Below are positions 9,701-17,582 of a stretch of 64,000 nt of DNA, one piece after another; the stretch's first letter is position 1; every line of letters starts with the position of its first letter. A program made the translations under genes and the position numbers. Under the pieces are notes generated by a model. It was not told the origin of the DNA, did not search any database, and was given only the letters and a program-made list of their open reading frames with translations. The stretch is from a bacterium. Lineage in GTDB: Bacteria; Auribacterota; UBA6266. The stretch spans positions 124,001-188,000 of the forward strand of contig JALOBK010000001.1 in the NCBI GenBank assembly GCA_023228325.1. The letters are read 5' to 3'.

Positions 9701-10626
9701 GAAATCTCTTCGACATTATCAAGAAACGCAAAATCAATATCATCGCCTTCAGGGTACCACAGGAACTGTTCATCAGGCTCGTCAACTCCTTCGTTCGCCT
9801 CATCCACATTGGGCTCTCTATACACTGTTCCGGCTACATGGACAACACTGGGTTTTCCGTCCTGCCAGCCCCATTCATTGGCGTTATTGGAATCACTGGG
9901 ATATCCTGTCCCGACATCATCTGTAGAAGGGTCCCAGTCCCCGTCATTATCAATACCGTCATTTTCCAAAATCTCATTGTCCCCGTCATCATCAACGCCG
10001 TTCGAACCCGGAGAACTGTCTGAGCCATACCTGTAACCCATGATATTCTGGGCCTGCGCCGATGATAATGCCGAGTGGTCATCCATCGCGACTGCGGCGG
10101 GAGAAAATCCCTGGGCAAAATTTCCCAGCGTCGAATCACCGGCCGTGTTCACATTTATCATACCGCCTGTGTCCCTTACCAGGACCGCATACCTGCCTAC
10201 AATACCGCCCTGGGTCCCGTGGGTCGACCACATCTCTATCCATCTGGAATCAGCAGTCCCGTCGCCGTCAAGATCGACATCATTAGTGGTCGGGCCGCCT
10301 CTCGTGGCGTTATCGGCAAACATCACGGCCCAGTCTTCATTCAAATCATCCGCTATGCCGTTGGAGGGAGTTGCGTAATATGTCGTGAGGTCGTTTTTAA
10401 GGTCGCTGTACAGGGCCGCCGCCGCGTATTCCATAGCCGAACGGGCAAAAAACTTTGCTTCCATATGATGAAGGTTGTTTACCGCCATCTTTTCTTCCAG
10501 CCTCATCGTCACGGAAAATGTAACTGCAATCATAGACAGCACCGCCAGCACCATAAGCGTTATTACCAGCGCCGCGCCTGACTGGTGATGTTTCCTGTTT
10601 TTTATTATGGTTTTCATCTGTCCCAC
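6718..10626 (-). CDS. Giant GspK-type minor pseudopilin (1302 aa)
   Basis: The N terminus is GspK-like: QSGAALVITLMVLAVLSMIA has the cleavage site and lacks Glu5, as GspK proteins do, then FFARSAMEYAAAAL. The C terminus (from about residue 1180) holds the T2SSK helix-hairpin-helix region (GKINVNTATSAVLQCLPGIT). A half-copy, GMINVNTAGDSTLG, lies near residue 155. Usual GspK proteins have about 300 residues; the extra 900 contain Asp-rich calcium-loop-like repeats (GVDDDGD, GIDNDGD, about 215-240), a lamin-tail-like segment split by a sugar-binding-like beta domain (about 450-640) and a second beta-rich module (about 980-1110). GspK caps the pseudopilus tip, so these domains would be exposed in the periplasm or outside. 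Confidence 0.85.
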   Translation of the reverse strand: MGQMKTIIKNRKHHQSGAALVITLMVLAVLSMIAVTFSVTMRLEEKMAVNNLHHMEAKFFARSAMEYAAAALYSDLKNDLTTYYATPSNGIADDLNEDWAVMFADNATRGGPTTNDVDLDGDGTADSRWIEMWSTHGTQGGIVGRYAVLVRDTGGMINVNTAGDSTLGNFAQGFSPAAVAMDDHSALSSAQAQNIMGYRYGSDSSPGSNGVDDDGDNEILENDGIDNDGDWDPSTDDVGTGYPSDSNNANEWGWQDGKPSVVHVAGTVYREPNVDEANEGVDEPDEQFLWYPEGDDIDFAFLDNVEEISGISSTDLDNMRYDYTVFSYDRNIAFASDGDGLDGTDSTYRDNYWRPKANLNYPLWREYTALTEPTQSTVARVSFRGRVNDSGDSPGGPTLLGMMEKWNTDNPASKIGGSDAATNQIALNIEDYIDKDIFPTRKTLGGTTMAGVEGLRITEIFANSDQAFAASSVVSGGSWVSGTLGGRNCMTRAAAAGGTTWSNYVSFNLKRAGNYYIWIMCYDDAANRQFRVDINRTLSGAYPSDYSIWGVGVHNAGWRVECPGVMVWLPKGPNQIRVSKDWGAAPAYDTAAIQWIRFSQNGQSDYIELTNFSNQTIDLVKDYDYLQVHSTDQTETTGSPASYFSLAGLALQNLSAAIRKIYPGERIVICQDMDATTKSRFNETPADDWDDYMNFEDAWGDQDRNLDGSVTASDFLNTRTWFGSFRMGKATDGAWWFMDLSGGTETRWGADRIPGTSDDPAPPANNTGETFRVYEWDLCQRSGAGSNPGVAQNMGENPGVTSGGSITANGWNQGCYACVRTRGIVNIEEYSDTWRKLDRVNLYDYGIMCDMYSASATFTLPWSGLTNNTPTATGGISNEAWELVNPMLPDSTPFSSNWAITNYASSGVTGTPGKRNFFELALSNSAKGYYINDGPVGNIKELAQVYRASGANKLSNADILKLAQYVTIGNEIIIQAEQAESVTLGGWTLLADASAAVYGKTYTNVPSYLGASWWYDTLEQVSPSGTPIYVCANGAAAGTWIFKNGVNGVRLEDGFYYLIFYGKYKDWWIGPDGVDSDPSYPNMGGGDDASAKDSYNNDVTLTWDTTAFNLDLQPDNRGVYSGSVGSAVDLTPVKVQDGTLTISAQEDTPAGYAYFDYIVLIPAGINIPDIPSWRSQDSIPRAGRMYGKINVNTATSAVLQCLPGITSGDASSIISNRPYSDLNDLATSSGLTFSKFCDILPLVTVNSDVFEVFAVGEVIRDVDKDGVYNPSNGDRIIGRARLRAVVDRGTFPFTIKYLEWVE

Positions 10627-11309
10627 TTCCTTAACGGTAAATCTATTTCCGTTGAAAATATTTTTCTTGCCGACCGTCGGGCTGTGGCATCGCCTGCAAA
10701 CTTTTTCGCGTCCGCGTCATTTAACATATATAAATCAACCCGCATTCTGGCGGGTAATTTTCCGCCGTATGAAGGAGGCCATTGGACTTCCGCGGCTACT
10801 GTCCCGCCGGAACCGTCCCACGTCTCGGTGCCTTCCGTCCAGTACAATACCGACATATTGACGGCATTATAAGCAATGACATCAACATTAGGATAACCGC
10901 TCGACCAGTTAGGCGCGCTGTCGCCCGCTGTCCCCGCCCATAACCTTTCAAGCGTTCCGTTGTTTATTCTGTATCCCACTTTATGGGCTCCGTCGCTTCT
11001 CATAGTCCAGAATATTACCTCATCAAGGGGGTCCTGCGCCGTTCCGCCGGAAATCCCGGAGAAATTCCTCAGGGATGAACTTGTATGCGCTCCCTGATAT
11101 ATAGCATTTGAAATATCTTCCGTCATAAGATCTATGGCAATCCTGGCATTTTGATAGACCTGCATTCTTTTCGCCGTTTCCTGCCAGACTTTATCTATCT
11201 GCCCGAAAATCACACCGATAGAGAATAATATTATCGCAAGCACTCCCATAGCCGTCAGAAGCTCTACAATCGTGAATCCTTTATTATTTCTCTTTCTCAT
11301 AAAATTCAC
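10614..11309 (-). CDS. GspJ-like minor pseudopilin
   Basis: 231 residues, cleavage site and helix NKGFTIVELLTAMGVLAIIL (Glu5 present), followed by IDKVWQETAKRMQVYQNARIAIDLMTEDI, the helix region typical of GspJ/PilW proteins. The 3' end overlaps the giant GspK start by 13 bases. GspJ joins GspI and GspK in the pseudopilus tip complex, which agrees with the I-J-K gene order here. Confidence 0.8.
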   Translation of the reverse strand: MNFMRKRNNKGFTIVELLTAMGVLAIILFSIGVIFGQIDKVWQETAKRMQVYQNARIAIDLMTEDISNAIYQGAHTSSSLRNFSGISGGTAQDPLDEVIFWTMRSDGAHKVGYRINNGTLERLWAGTAGDSAPNWSSGYPNVDVIAYNAVNMSVLYWTEGTETWDGSGGTVAAEVQWPPSYGGKLPARMRVDLYMLNDADAKKFAGDATARRSARKIFSTEIDLPLRKWDR

Positions 11310-11313
11310 CTTC

Positions 11314-11934
11314 TTATAACGGATTTGTCAATGACACATAGTATGAAAAGACATAAAACGCCGGCACCCTGTCATCAAGCTCCGTCCATGTACCGGGCTT
11401 GTTATCGCCCTGGAACACAAATAAATCTATCCTGTATACTGCGTCTACAGGTGAATCAGCGTAGTCGGCCCCATTATATCCTGTCGGATCCTGCCTGTAA
11501 TACAGGCTGTAATGCAGGATTGACCGGTAAGCCGCCCAGTAAAACTTTGGATGGTTCTTAAAAGGATAATACGGCATGTCCGAACTCCCGTCGCCGGTAA
11601 TATCCGCTCCCGCCGTCCAGCCCGTAATATCCCATCTTATCCTCTCATACTGTGAGCCGTTCCAGCATATATAAGGCCCTAGGCCGTGGCCGGTCGCGCT
11701 TGTATCTCCATCGGCAAAAATAGAGCGCGGCCTGTCATAAAGTATCTCCGTCATCTTCAACTGCGCGAGCATGGCGGCAGTCGTCAGGTCATCAGCTCTT
11801 TTGTTCGCCTCTATGCCGACCGGGAAGAGAGACAGTATGCTGACAACGGCTATAACCAGAATAGCCAGAGCCGCTACCGTCTCGATTATTGTAAACCCTT
11901 CAATTAATCTTATTTTTTTCTTATTCATAATCAT
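11314..11934 (-). CDS. GspI/PilV-like minor pseudopilin
   Basis: 206 residues beginning with a short basic leader and the site EGFTIIETVAALAILVIAVV, then SLFPVGIEANKRADDLTTAAMLAQLKMTEI, the pattern of GspI/PilV proteins. It lies two bases after GspH-like and four before GspJ-like genes. The start codon could be either of the two ATGs in MIMNKKK; both give the same mature protein. Confidence 0.78.
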   Translation of the reverse strand: MIMNKKKIRLIEGFTIIETVAALAILVIAVVSILSLFPVGIEANKRADDLTTAAMLAQLKMTEILYDRPRSIFADGDTSATGHGLGPYICWNGSQYERIRWDITGWTAGADITGDGSSDMPYYPFKNHPKFYWAAYRSILHYSLYYRQDPTGYNGADYADSPVDAVYRIDLFVFQGDNKPGTWTELDDRVPAFYVFSYYVSLTNPL

Positions 11935-11936
11935 CC

Positions 11937-12419
11937 TTACGTATCATTTAAATCTTTTATCTGCACTCTTCCCGCAGAAGCCGATGTTGTTATCTCGTAA
12001 AAATCATATCCGCCTGAATTATTCTGCCTTCTGCTTGTCACCCTGATGGTCCCCGCCTGGCATGTTCCTCTTGAATTAAAGCTGATTCTCCCCCCGGCGC
12101 CGTACGCAGGAGTCGCATTCGTAATATCAACACTTACAGGAGGAACATAGGATTTTTCATACATACTGCCGTTTGAATCGCTTATATATATTGAATCCTG
12201 GGCCAGATTGACATCAACCCTGTATGTGGCGTTCATAGTTATCGCCATCTGCCTTGTAAGGCGAAGCATAGAGGCAACATTTTCAGCGGATTTTTTCAAC
12301 TCCTGCCCGCTTCCGAATGTCTTCACAAACGGCACTATCATAGCCATCATAATAACCATAATACTTATGACAACCAGCAGTTCCGTCATCGTAAATGCAT
12401 TATATTCTTTCTTTTTCAT
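11937..12419 (-). CDS. GspH-like pseudopilin
   Basis: 160 residues with the hydrophobic helix FTMTELLVVISIMVIMMAMI and the segment SAENVASMLRLTRQMAITMN typical of the GspH/FimT family (GspH domain). The residue before the predicted cut is Ala (NAF), where Gly is usual; prepilin peptidases tolerate Ala at this position. The C-terminal part is beta-rich and resembles the FimT fold (GGRISFNSRGTCQAGTIRV). Confidence 0.8.
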   Translation of the reverse strand: MKKKEYNAFTMTELLVVISIMVIMMAMIVPFVKTFGSGQELKKSAENVASMLRLTRQMAITMNATYRVDVNLAQDSIYISDSNGSMYEKSYVPPVSVDITNATPAYGAGGRISFNSRGTCQAGTIRVTSRRQNNSGGYDFYEITTSASAGRVQIKDLNDT

Positions 12420-12439
12420 CGTCCTTTTCCCCGGACTGA

Positions 12440-13036
12440 TTATTCATCCCAGTTGTTAATATCCCCTGTCTGCGTTCCCGAATTCGCCGAAGGCGTAAAA
12501 TCGGCAGTGCCGTTGAAATCCGCGGTTGTGCCGTCCACACCCATCGAAAAGATATCAAACGAAAACCTGTTATGGTAAGGAGCGTCTCCCCCAGCTCCGT
12601 TATCATCATTCGATTCATAACAGATTTCATTTCCCCACGGGTCGACTATCTCATACCTGTTATCTCCGTCTCTGTCCGCCACACCTATCCTTTTATTCTT
12701 ATCGCCCTTAAATTCCATATAAGGGCCCGCGGTGATACTGGCGTTCGTTCCGCCCGTCCACTGGGTGGTAAGGCTGTGATAGAGAGCTTCCGATGCGCGG
12801 TTATAAGCGGCGCTGCTCGCATGGTTATCATCCGGCGGAAAGTCGCCGAAATCCATCTCATACATTTTTATCGCCACGGCAATACTTTCTATCAAAGCCT
12901 TCGCTTTAACCTCAGCGGCTTTCTTCTGGGCGCTGCCGACAACGGGCATCAAAATGCCCGCAAGTATCGCTATTATGGCAATCACCGTCAGAAGTTCTAT
13001 CAGGGTAAACCCGTTATATCTCTTTCTCATGACCAA
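12440..13036 (-). CDS. GspG-like major pseudopilin
   Basis: 198 residues: NGFTLIELLTVIAIIAILAG at the N terminus, then a long helix and a C-terminal part with DPWGNEICY and FDIFSMGVDG, the signature of GspG (PF08334-type) that shapes the calcium-binding loop. A DRDGDN stretch near residue 130 adds more acidic residues. A second GspG-like gene precedes it, so there are two candidates for the major pseudopilin. Confidence 0.85.
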   Translation of the reverse strand: MVMRKRYNGFTLIELLTVIAIIAILAGILMPVVGSAQKKAAEVKAKALIESIAVAIKMYEMDFGDFPPDDNHASSAAYNRASEALYHSLTTQWTGGTNASITAGPYMEFKGDKNKRIGVADRDGDNRYEIVDPWGNEICYESNDDNGAGGDAPYHNRFSFDIFSMGVDGTTADFNGTADFTPSANSGTQTGDINNWDE

Positions 13037-13042
13037 CCTCCG

Positions 13043-13573
13043 TTACCACCTGTTATAATTCGCAATATCGTCGCCGCTGCCGGCGGTTCTATCCGGACCG
13101 GCAGAATATATATCCACAGTAGCCGAATTATTCGCGGGGTTAATGGCGTCTATGCTGTATCTTTTTCCCCACGGATCCACCAAATTGCCGGCCGAATCCA
13201 GATCATTGGAAGAAACTTTCATATAAGGGCCGCGCCAGAAAAGTTCCGCCTCATAAATCTCTTCCATTGCTCCAAGATAATTTTGCACCATTAAAACACT
13301 CCCGTTAAGCGTAAAACCCGTAAGCCAGCTTATCAGCCAGTTTGTATTCTGCCCTGCGTTTATATTGGGATACCGCCCGAAATCCGACTCATACATGCTT
13401 ATGGCAAGCTCCAGTTTACTTACCTCTGTTTTAGCTTTTTTTATCATCGCCGCCTGCTCAGCCCCTCTCAAAAAAGGGATTGTGATTCCCACCAGAATAA
13501 TGATAACGGTAACCACCATCAGCATTTCAATAAGCGTGAACCCAATCAGAGAACTTTCATCTTTGATTCTCAT
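13043..13573 (-). CDS. GspG-like pseudopilin (second copy)
   Basis: 176 residues: IGFTLIEMLMVVTVIIILVG, a long helix (KTEVSKLELAISMYESDFGRYP, the usual GspG spacing) and LVDPWGKRYSID with VDIYSAGPD near the end. The start codon overlaps the stop of the secreted protein gene upstream as ATGA. The protein is closer to a canonical GspG in length than its neighbour and lacks that neighbour's insertions. Confidence 0.85.
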   Translation of the reverse strand: MRIKDESSLIGFTLIEMLMVVTVIIILVGITIPFLRGAEQAAMIKKAKTEVSKLELAISMYESDFGRYPNINAGQNTNWLISWLTGFTLNGSVLMVQNYLGAMEEIYEAELFWRGPYMKVSSNDLDSAGNLVDPWGKRYSIDAINPANNSATVDIYSAGPDRTAGSGDDIANYNRW

Positions 13574-14130
13574 TTCACTTCTTCTTTCTTCTGCTCTAAT
13601 TCCTGTTTTTTCATTTCAATATAATTTGTCAGCGGCATTCCTCTGATAGAGGAAACTTTCCAGATATTTCCTGATTTTTTCATATCAACTTCTAAAAATA
13701 CTTTATCATCATTAAACATGCTCTGGCAAAGGCCTGTCGCTGCGGCAATATATGAAAGATGAGCGTTTGTCCCTTCAATTGTTTCATTTTTTAACTCAAT
13801 TTTTCCAAGAGATGCCCATACTGCGTCGGATTGAAGTCTTGTCTGGGACTGGGCATTTTGGGCAATTTCTTCCATTTTTTTCAATTCACGGAGAATGTCT
13901 TCGTTTGGCATTCCCTGATTTTTTAAAAACTTGGCATAATCTCTTTTTTGTTCTTCAATATCTTCTTTTGAAGAGCCATATGTATACTTTTCTACAGTCT
14001 TTTCTTTATTAAGTTTTAAAGCGGAAAGATAATCCCTGAAGCAATCATCGGGGCTCTTTGTTTTTGCGTAAGAAACACCCGGAAGAACAAACATAATTGT
14101 TAAAATAACGGCACAAACGATTTTTTTCAT
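13570..14130 (-). CDS. Secreted protein of unknown function (NTF2/DUF4878-like)
   Basis: 186 residues with a signal peptide (MKKIVCAVILTIMFVLPGVS, cut near SYA-K). The mature protein begins SPDDCFRDYLSALKLNKEKT, then a charged helical stretch and a beta-rich C terminus ending in a lysine/glutamate-rich helix. The opening resembles the helix of DUF4878-type or NTF2-like lumenal domains, but this is a weak match. It is the promoter-proximal gene of the pseudopilin operon, so it may serve the secretion system. Confidence 0.5.
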   Translation of the reverse strand: MKKIVCAVILTIMFVLPGVSYAKTKSPDDCFRDYLSALKLNKEKTVEKYTYGSSKEDIEEQKRDYAKFLKNQGMPNEDILRELKKMEEIAQNAQSQTRLQSDAVWASLGKIELKNETIEGTNAHLSYIAAATGLCQSMFNDDKVFLEVDMKKSGNIWKVSSIRGMPLTNYIEMKKQELEQKKEEVK

Positions 14131-14208
14131 ACCTTTTACTCCTTTTCCACATTATAAATAGAGCAATATTTATGCCAACTGAATTCTGAACTTAAACTAC
14201 CTATATTA

Positions 14209-14236
14209 AATATACCATATTGTTACAATTTATCAA
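14209..14236 (-). promoter_or_regulatory. Sigma70-type promoter for the pseudopilin operon
   Basis: On the minus strand TTGATA (14236-14231), a 16-bp spacer and TATATT (14214-14209). It lies about 80 bp upstream of the ATG at 14130. An inverted repeat, gttaccaaatagtaac, sits just upstream of it at 14241-14256 and could be an operator. Confidence 0.55.
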
Positions 14237-14257
14237 CATTGTTACCAAATAGTAACA

Positions 14258-15355
14258 TCAAAACATAAATCTTCTTGAGTAAATGGATTGCAGAAGACCT
14301 ACGGCCACAAGCATGGTTATAAGAGATGACCCTCCATAACTTACAAACGGCAAAGGAAGCCCTGTTATCGGCATTATGCCTATGGTCATCCCGGCATTGA
14401 TAAACAAATGCACCAGAAACAGCGCGCCTAACCCGCCGGCCGCAAGCCTCCCTTTTTCATCTCTCGACTCATTCGCTATTTTAAAAGCCAGAATAACAAG
14501 CACGGCAAAAAGGAATATGACAAGTATAGTGCCGAGAAAACCCCATTCCTCCCCGATAACGGAAAAAATGAAATCAGTATGGCGTTCGGGAAGAAAATCC
14601 AGTTGTGTCTGGGTCCCTTTAAGCCAGCCTTTCCCCAGAATGCCGCCCGAACCAACCGCTATTTTCGATTGTATAGACTGGTAGCCCACCCCTAAAGGGT
14701 CATGCTCAGGATTCAGGAATACTTTTATCCTCTCCTGCTGATAGGGTTTAAGCAAAAAATAACCGGGGACAGCGCATAACACGCCGGCAATAATAGTATA
14801 TAAAATATCGACAGGCCTTGTGCCTGCGATATAAGCCAGGGCAAAAAAGACCGGTATCAGCACCAGGGCCGTTCCGAGGTCGGGCTGCTTCATTATCAGC
14901 ACGATAGCCGGACCGATAAACAGAAAAGGGATTATTATGCAGTAAAGATACCCTTTCCTGTAATTGGGAAGTCCGGCATAATATTTCGCGAGAAAAAGTA
15001 TCATTGTGATTTTGAAAAATTCGGACGGCTGAAGCCTGAAAAACCCGAATCTCAGCCATCTTTGCGCGCCAAGCGTTTTTGAACCGAAAAAAAGCACGCT
15101 TAAAAGAAGTATGATATTCACCGCGAAAAGCAAATACGCCGATGACACAAAATGTTTATAATCGATTTTCCATACCGCGAGGCAAAGGCACAGGCCTATT
15201 CCCGCCCACATTAACTGCCTTGTCGCAAATACGGATACAGGACCGTCGGGATGGTAAGAAGCGCTGTAAATAAACAGAAGTCCCAGGGCAATGAGCGCAA
15301 ACACAGAGAAAGAAACCAAAAAATCACCGTGCCTGTACACATGGAATTTCTGCAT
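14258..15355 (-). CDS. rodA: Peptidoglycan glycosyltransferase RodA (SEDS family)
   Basis: 365 residues, about ten membrane segments. It has the SEDS hallmarks: RWLRFGFFRLQPSEFFKI in the middle, KQPDLGTALVLIPV, and at the end MPITGLPLPFVSYGGSSLIT. The Asp in the large loop region (RHTDFIFSVIGEEWG) matches the catalytic area of SEDS polymerases. It works with PBP2 (mrdA, 17.6-19.4 kb) and MreBCD to lengthen the cell wall. The gene is separated from mrdA by a GxxExxY element, an HD-GYP gene and a receiver gene, whereas the two are adjacent in many bacteria. Confidence 0.95.
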   Translation of the reverse strand: MQKFHVYRHGDFLVSFSVFALIALGLLFIYSASYHPDGPVSVFATRQLMWAGIGLCLCLAVWKIDYKHFVSSAYLLFAVNIILLLSVLFFGSKTLGAQRWLRFGFFRLQPSEFFKITMILFLAKYYAGLPNYRKGYLYCIIIPFLFIGPAIVLIMKQPDLGTALVLIPVFFALAYIAGTRPVDILYTIIAGVLCAVPGYFLLKPYQQERIKVFLNPEHDPLGVGYQSIQSKIAVGSGGILGKGWLKGTQTQLDFLPERHTDFIFSVIGEEWGFLGTILVIFLFAVLVILAFKIANESRDEKGRLAAGGLGALFLVHLFINAGMTIGIMPITGLPLPFVSYGGSSLITMLVAVGLLQSIYSRRFMF

Positions 15356-15404
15356 TAAACTCCCAGCCGCCTTATAGAAAACTGCTAATTATTTTTAAGC
15401 TATA

Positions 15405-16015
15405 TTTACCCGCCTTTGGCGGGGATAAAACTTTAAAAAACTTAATTTAACCACAGATAACACAGATAATCACAGATAAATACTATTTTAATACAGAAAA
15501 AACTTTAATAACTTATATTCATTTAATAATCCTTTGATATTCTATCTTAGGATAACTACCAAAGTTAATTAAAAACCCTAAACGGTTACCTGTAGCTTTT
15601 AAATAATTATGAATCTGCGCTTTGTGTTCTTCAGCAATAGCTTTTACCGCTTTTATTTCAACTATGATTTCATTAAAACATATGAAATCCGGTTCATATT
15701 TCTGATTTAGTTTATCTCCTTTATATTCTATCGTTAATAAAGGTTTTTCAATAAATGGGATATTAAAGTTATGAAATTCTATTTTTAAACATTCTTGATA
15801 CACAGCTTCAAGAAAACCGTTGCCGATTTCATTATATACATCAAAACAAGCTCCAAGGATTTTATAGGCTTCATCTTTATATATAAACTCACTGTCTAAC
15901 CCTATGTTTTTTACTTTTTTATTTATGTTCATTTACAGTTATCTTTTTTGCTGTTTCTATTCTTTGATTATTTAATGCTTTTCCCTATCTGTGTAAATCT
16001 GTGCTATCTGTGGTT
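15405..16015 (-). mobile_element. ACAGAT element c carrying a GxxExxY gene
   Basis: The element runs from the hairpin acccgcctttggcggg at its right arm, through aaccacagataacacagat (15449), the GxxExxY gene, to ctatctgtggtt (ending 16015). The ends are imperfect inverted ACAGAT arrays. At 3.3 kb a nearly identical left and right arm exist without the gene, which defines the outer limits. The gene is bracketed by ctgtaaatgaa at its start and tattaaatgaa at its end. No target-site duplication could be made out. Confidence 0.65.
15519..15932 (-). CDS. GxxExxY protein (PD-(D/E)XK nuclease-like)
   Basis: 137 residues. It shows the family motif GFLEAVY (Gly39, Glu42, Tyr45) and a nuclease-type core: Pro81-Asp82 in KYEPDFICF and Glu92-Ile-Lys94 in IVEIKAVK, followed by QIHNYLKATG and GFLINFGSY. 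This pattern fits the PD-(D/E)XK nuclease superfamily; the biological role of GxxExxY proteins is not established. It is bounded by ACAGAT repeats. A second copy at 24.1 kb has the same length and about 77 percent identity by hand alignment, with almost no change in the C-terminal 60 residues. Confidence 0.9.
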   Translation of the reverse strand: MNINKKVKNIGLDSEFIYKDEAYKILGACFDVYNEIGNGFLEAVYQECLKIEFHNFNIPFIEKPLLTIEYKGDKLNQKYEPDFICFNEIIVEIKAVKAIAEEHKAQIHNYLKATGNRLGFLINFGSYPKIEYQRIIK

Positions 16016-16124
16016 CAAATATATTCTCTCTTTTTTGCTGTTTCTATTCTTTGATTATTTAATGCTTTTCCCTATCTGTGTAAATCTGTGCTATCTGTGG
16101 TTCAAATATATTCTCTCTTTTTTG
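15951..16124. repeat. Two tandem 87-bp direct repeats at the end of element c
   Basis: The unit beginning ctgtttctattctttgatta occurs at 15951 and again at 16038, with a third partial start (ctgttt) at 16125. Each unit contains ctatctgtgtaaatctgtgc, the ACAGAT array of the element end. The copies are identical over 87 bases, so the duplication is recent. Confidence 0.9.
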
Positions 16125-16147
16125 CTGTTTGGATTAAGGAAATCACT

Positions 16148-16972
16148 CTACAAAACTTTCTGAATTATCAGGAAAGCCTCGACAACGAAGGGGTCAAAAA
16201 GGACGCCTTTGAATTTTCTGAGTTCATCGATCGCCGTTTCCAGAGTCAGCGCTTTACGGTAAGGCCTTTCTGTGGTCATAGCGTCAACCGTATCGGCGAC
16301 ATGAATTATCCTGGCGCCGATGGGAATGTCTTCGCCTTTCAGCCCTTCAGGGTATCCTGTGCCGTTAAATTCCTCATGATGATAAAGGATGCAGTCAAGC
16401 GCGTTTTCAAGAAACGAAAGGCCTTTCAACATTTTATAACCCTTTAAAGGATGCTGTTTGATAAGCTCGTATTCATCCTTTGTTAATTTGCCCGGCTTGA
16501 GAAGAATTTCATCTCTTATACCTATCTTTCCTATATCATGTAACAGCCCGGCCTGTTTTATGACTTCAATTTCCTTATGCGGAAGTTTCATGATTTCAGC
16601 TATCTGAACGGAAAAATCCGTGACTCTTTTTGAATGGCCGCTTGTATAATGGTCCCTGGCATCCAACGCTTCAGCGAGCACTTCAAGTGTGTTTAACGAG
16701 CTTTTCTCTATCTGCTGGTGGGCTAACTGGAGTTCTTTTGCATATATAAGGCTCTGCTGCCTTATTCTCTCCATCATTGAACGCGCCTTTTTCAGCTCAT
16801 CATCGCCTGTTTTCATTGCTTTAAGGGCGTCGTTCAATTCTCTGGCGTATATCTTGGCCTGGTCGTAGCTTCTGCTTATCTCGGACTTAAGATTATCATA
16901 ACTTTCGATCAATTTTGTATGTACATCACCTGTAATTTTTCCGGGCGCCGTGTTATTGTTTTTCTTTGTCAT
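16148..16972 (-). CDS. HD-GYP domain protein (probable cyclic-di-GMP phosphodiesterase)
   Basis: I start it at the ATG at 16972 (MTKKNNNTAPGK), which has a Shine-Dalgarno GGAG six bases upstream; an upstream in-frame ATG lacks one. The 274-residue protein has an N-terminal coiled coil (about 20-95) and an HD-GYP domain with ARDHYTSGHSKRV, HDIGK, and HHEEFNGTGYP (HHExxNGxGYP signature complete). HD-GYP enzymes hydrolyse cyclic-di-GMP. The coiled coil could be a dimerisation or sensor-coupling segment. The receiver gene 120 bp upstream, on the same strand, is the likely input. Confidence 0.9.
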   Translation of the reverse strand: MTKKNNNTAPGKITGDVHTKLIESYDNLKSEISRSYDQAKIYARELNDALKAMKTGDDELKKARSMMERIRQQSLIYAKELQLAHQQIEKSSLNTLEVLAEALDARDHYTSGHSKRVTDFSVQIAEIMKLPHKEIEVIKQAGLLHDIGKIGIRDEILLKPGKLTKDEYELIKQHPLKGYKMLKGLSFLENALDCILYHHEEFNGTGYPEGLKGEDIPIGARIIHVADTVDAMTTERPYRKALTLETAIDELRKFKGVLFDPFVVEAFLIIQKVL

Positions 16973-17095
16973 ACACAACTCCACACTGCTGGTTATCCTC
17001 CAGTTTACACCGGAAAATCCCCCCAACTTTCCAAATGAACCGAAAACAGTTATATCCCTATTAAATTATACCACAAAAAAACGTCTTTTTAAGGC

Positions 17096-17476
17096 TCAGC
17101 TGCCCAGCAGGTCTTCGACTTTCTTTATTAGCTGAAGCGGGCTGAACGGCTTGACAAAATAATCATCGGCTCCAAATTGCTTGCCCTTTTCGATATCTTC
17201 CTCGGAGCCCTGGGAACTAAGCATAACAATAAAAATATTTTTGAATTCTTTGTCTTCTCTTATCCGGCGGCATACTTCAAAACCGTCAATCTCTCCCGGC
17301 AGCATAATATCAAGAAGGATTACATCGGGTTTTTCTTTTTTGATGATATTTATGGATTCTTTCCCTTCGCTGGCTTCCAGGATTTTATAGTTTTCATTTT
17401 TTAGGGTGATGGTGACTAACTCCCTTACTTCGGGCTGGTCATCAACTATCAGAATTTTTTTCAATTGTTCCTCCAA
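17096..17476 (-). CDS. Single-domain response regulator (CheY-like receiver)
   Basis: 126 residues: a complete receiver domain with IVDDQPE (acidic pair), the phosphoacceptor Asp in VILLDIMLPG (about residue 56), the Ser of MLSSQGS and Lys in DDYFVKPFSPLQ. There is no output domain. It precedes the HD-GYP gene and has no histidine kinase nearby, so it may act through protein contact with the HD-GYP protein. Confidence 0.93.
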   Translation of the reverse strand: MEEQLKKILIVDDQPEVRELVTITLKNENYKILEASEGKESINIIKKEKPDVILLDIMLPGEIDGFEVCRRIREDKEFKNIFIVMLSSQGSEEDIEKGKQFGADDYFVKPFSPLQLIKKVEDLLGS

Positions 17477-17582
17477 TCAGATGCGGCCTAAAAATGGTAA
17501 CCTTAACAATAGACTATTAAATATTACGCTATAAAGATATTTTTTTCAAGTAATTAGTCTGTTTTTCAGGAAAAAAATCACA

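Noticed and set aside
10075..10581. 168-codon plus-strand frame in the gspK N-terminal region
   Set aside because: Shadow of gspK; no family features.
15948..16163. Plus-strand frame with repeated FFDYLMLFPICVNLCYLW segments, looking like a membrane peptide
   Set aside because: It is only the translation of the 87-bp tandem repeats with ACAGAT arrays; it has no ribosome site and overlaps the element end.
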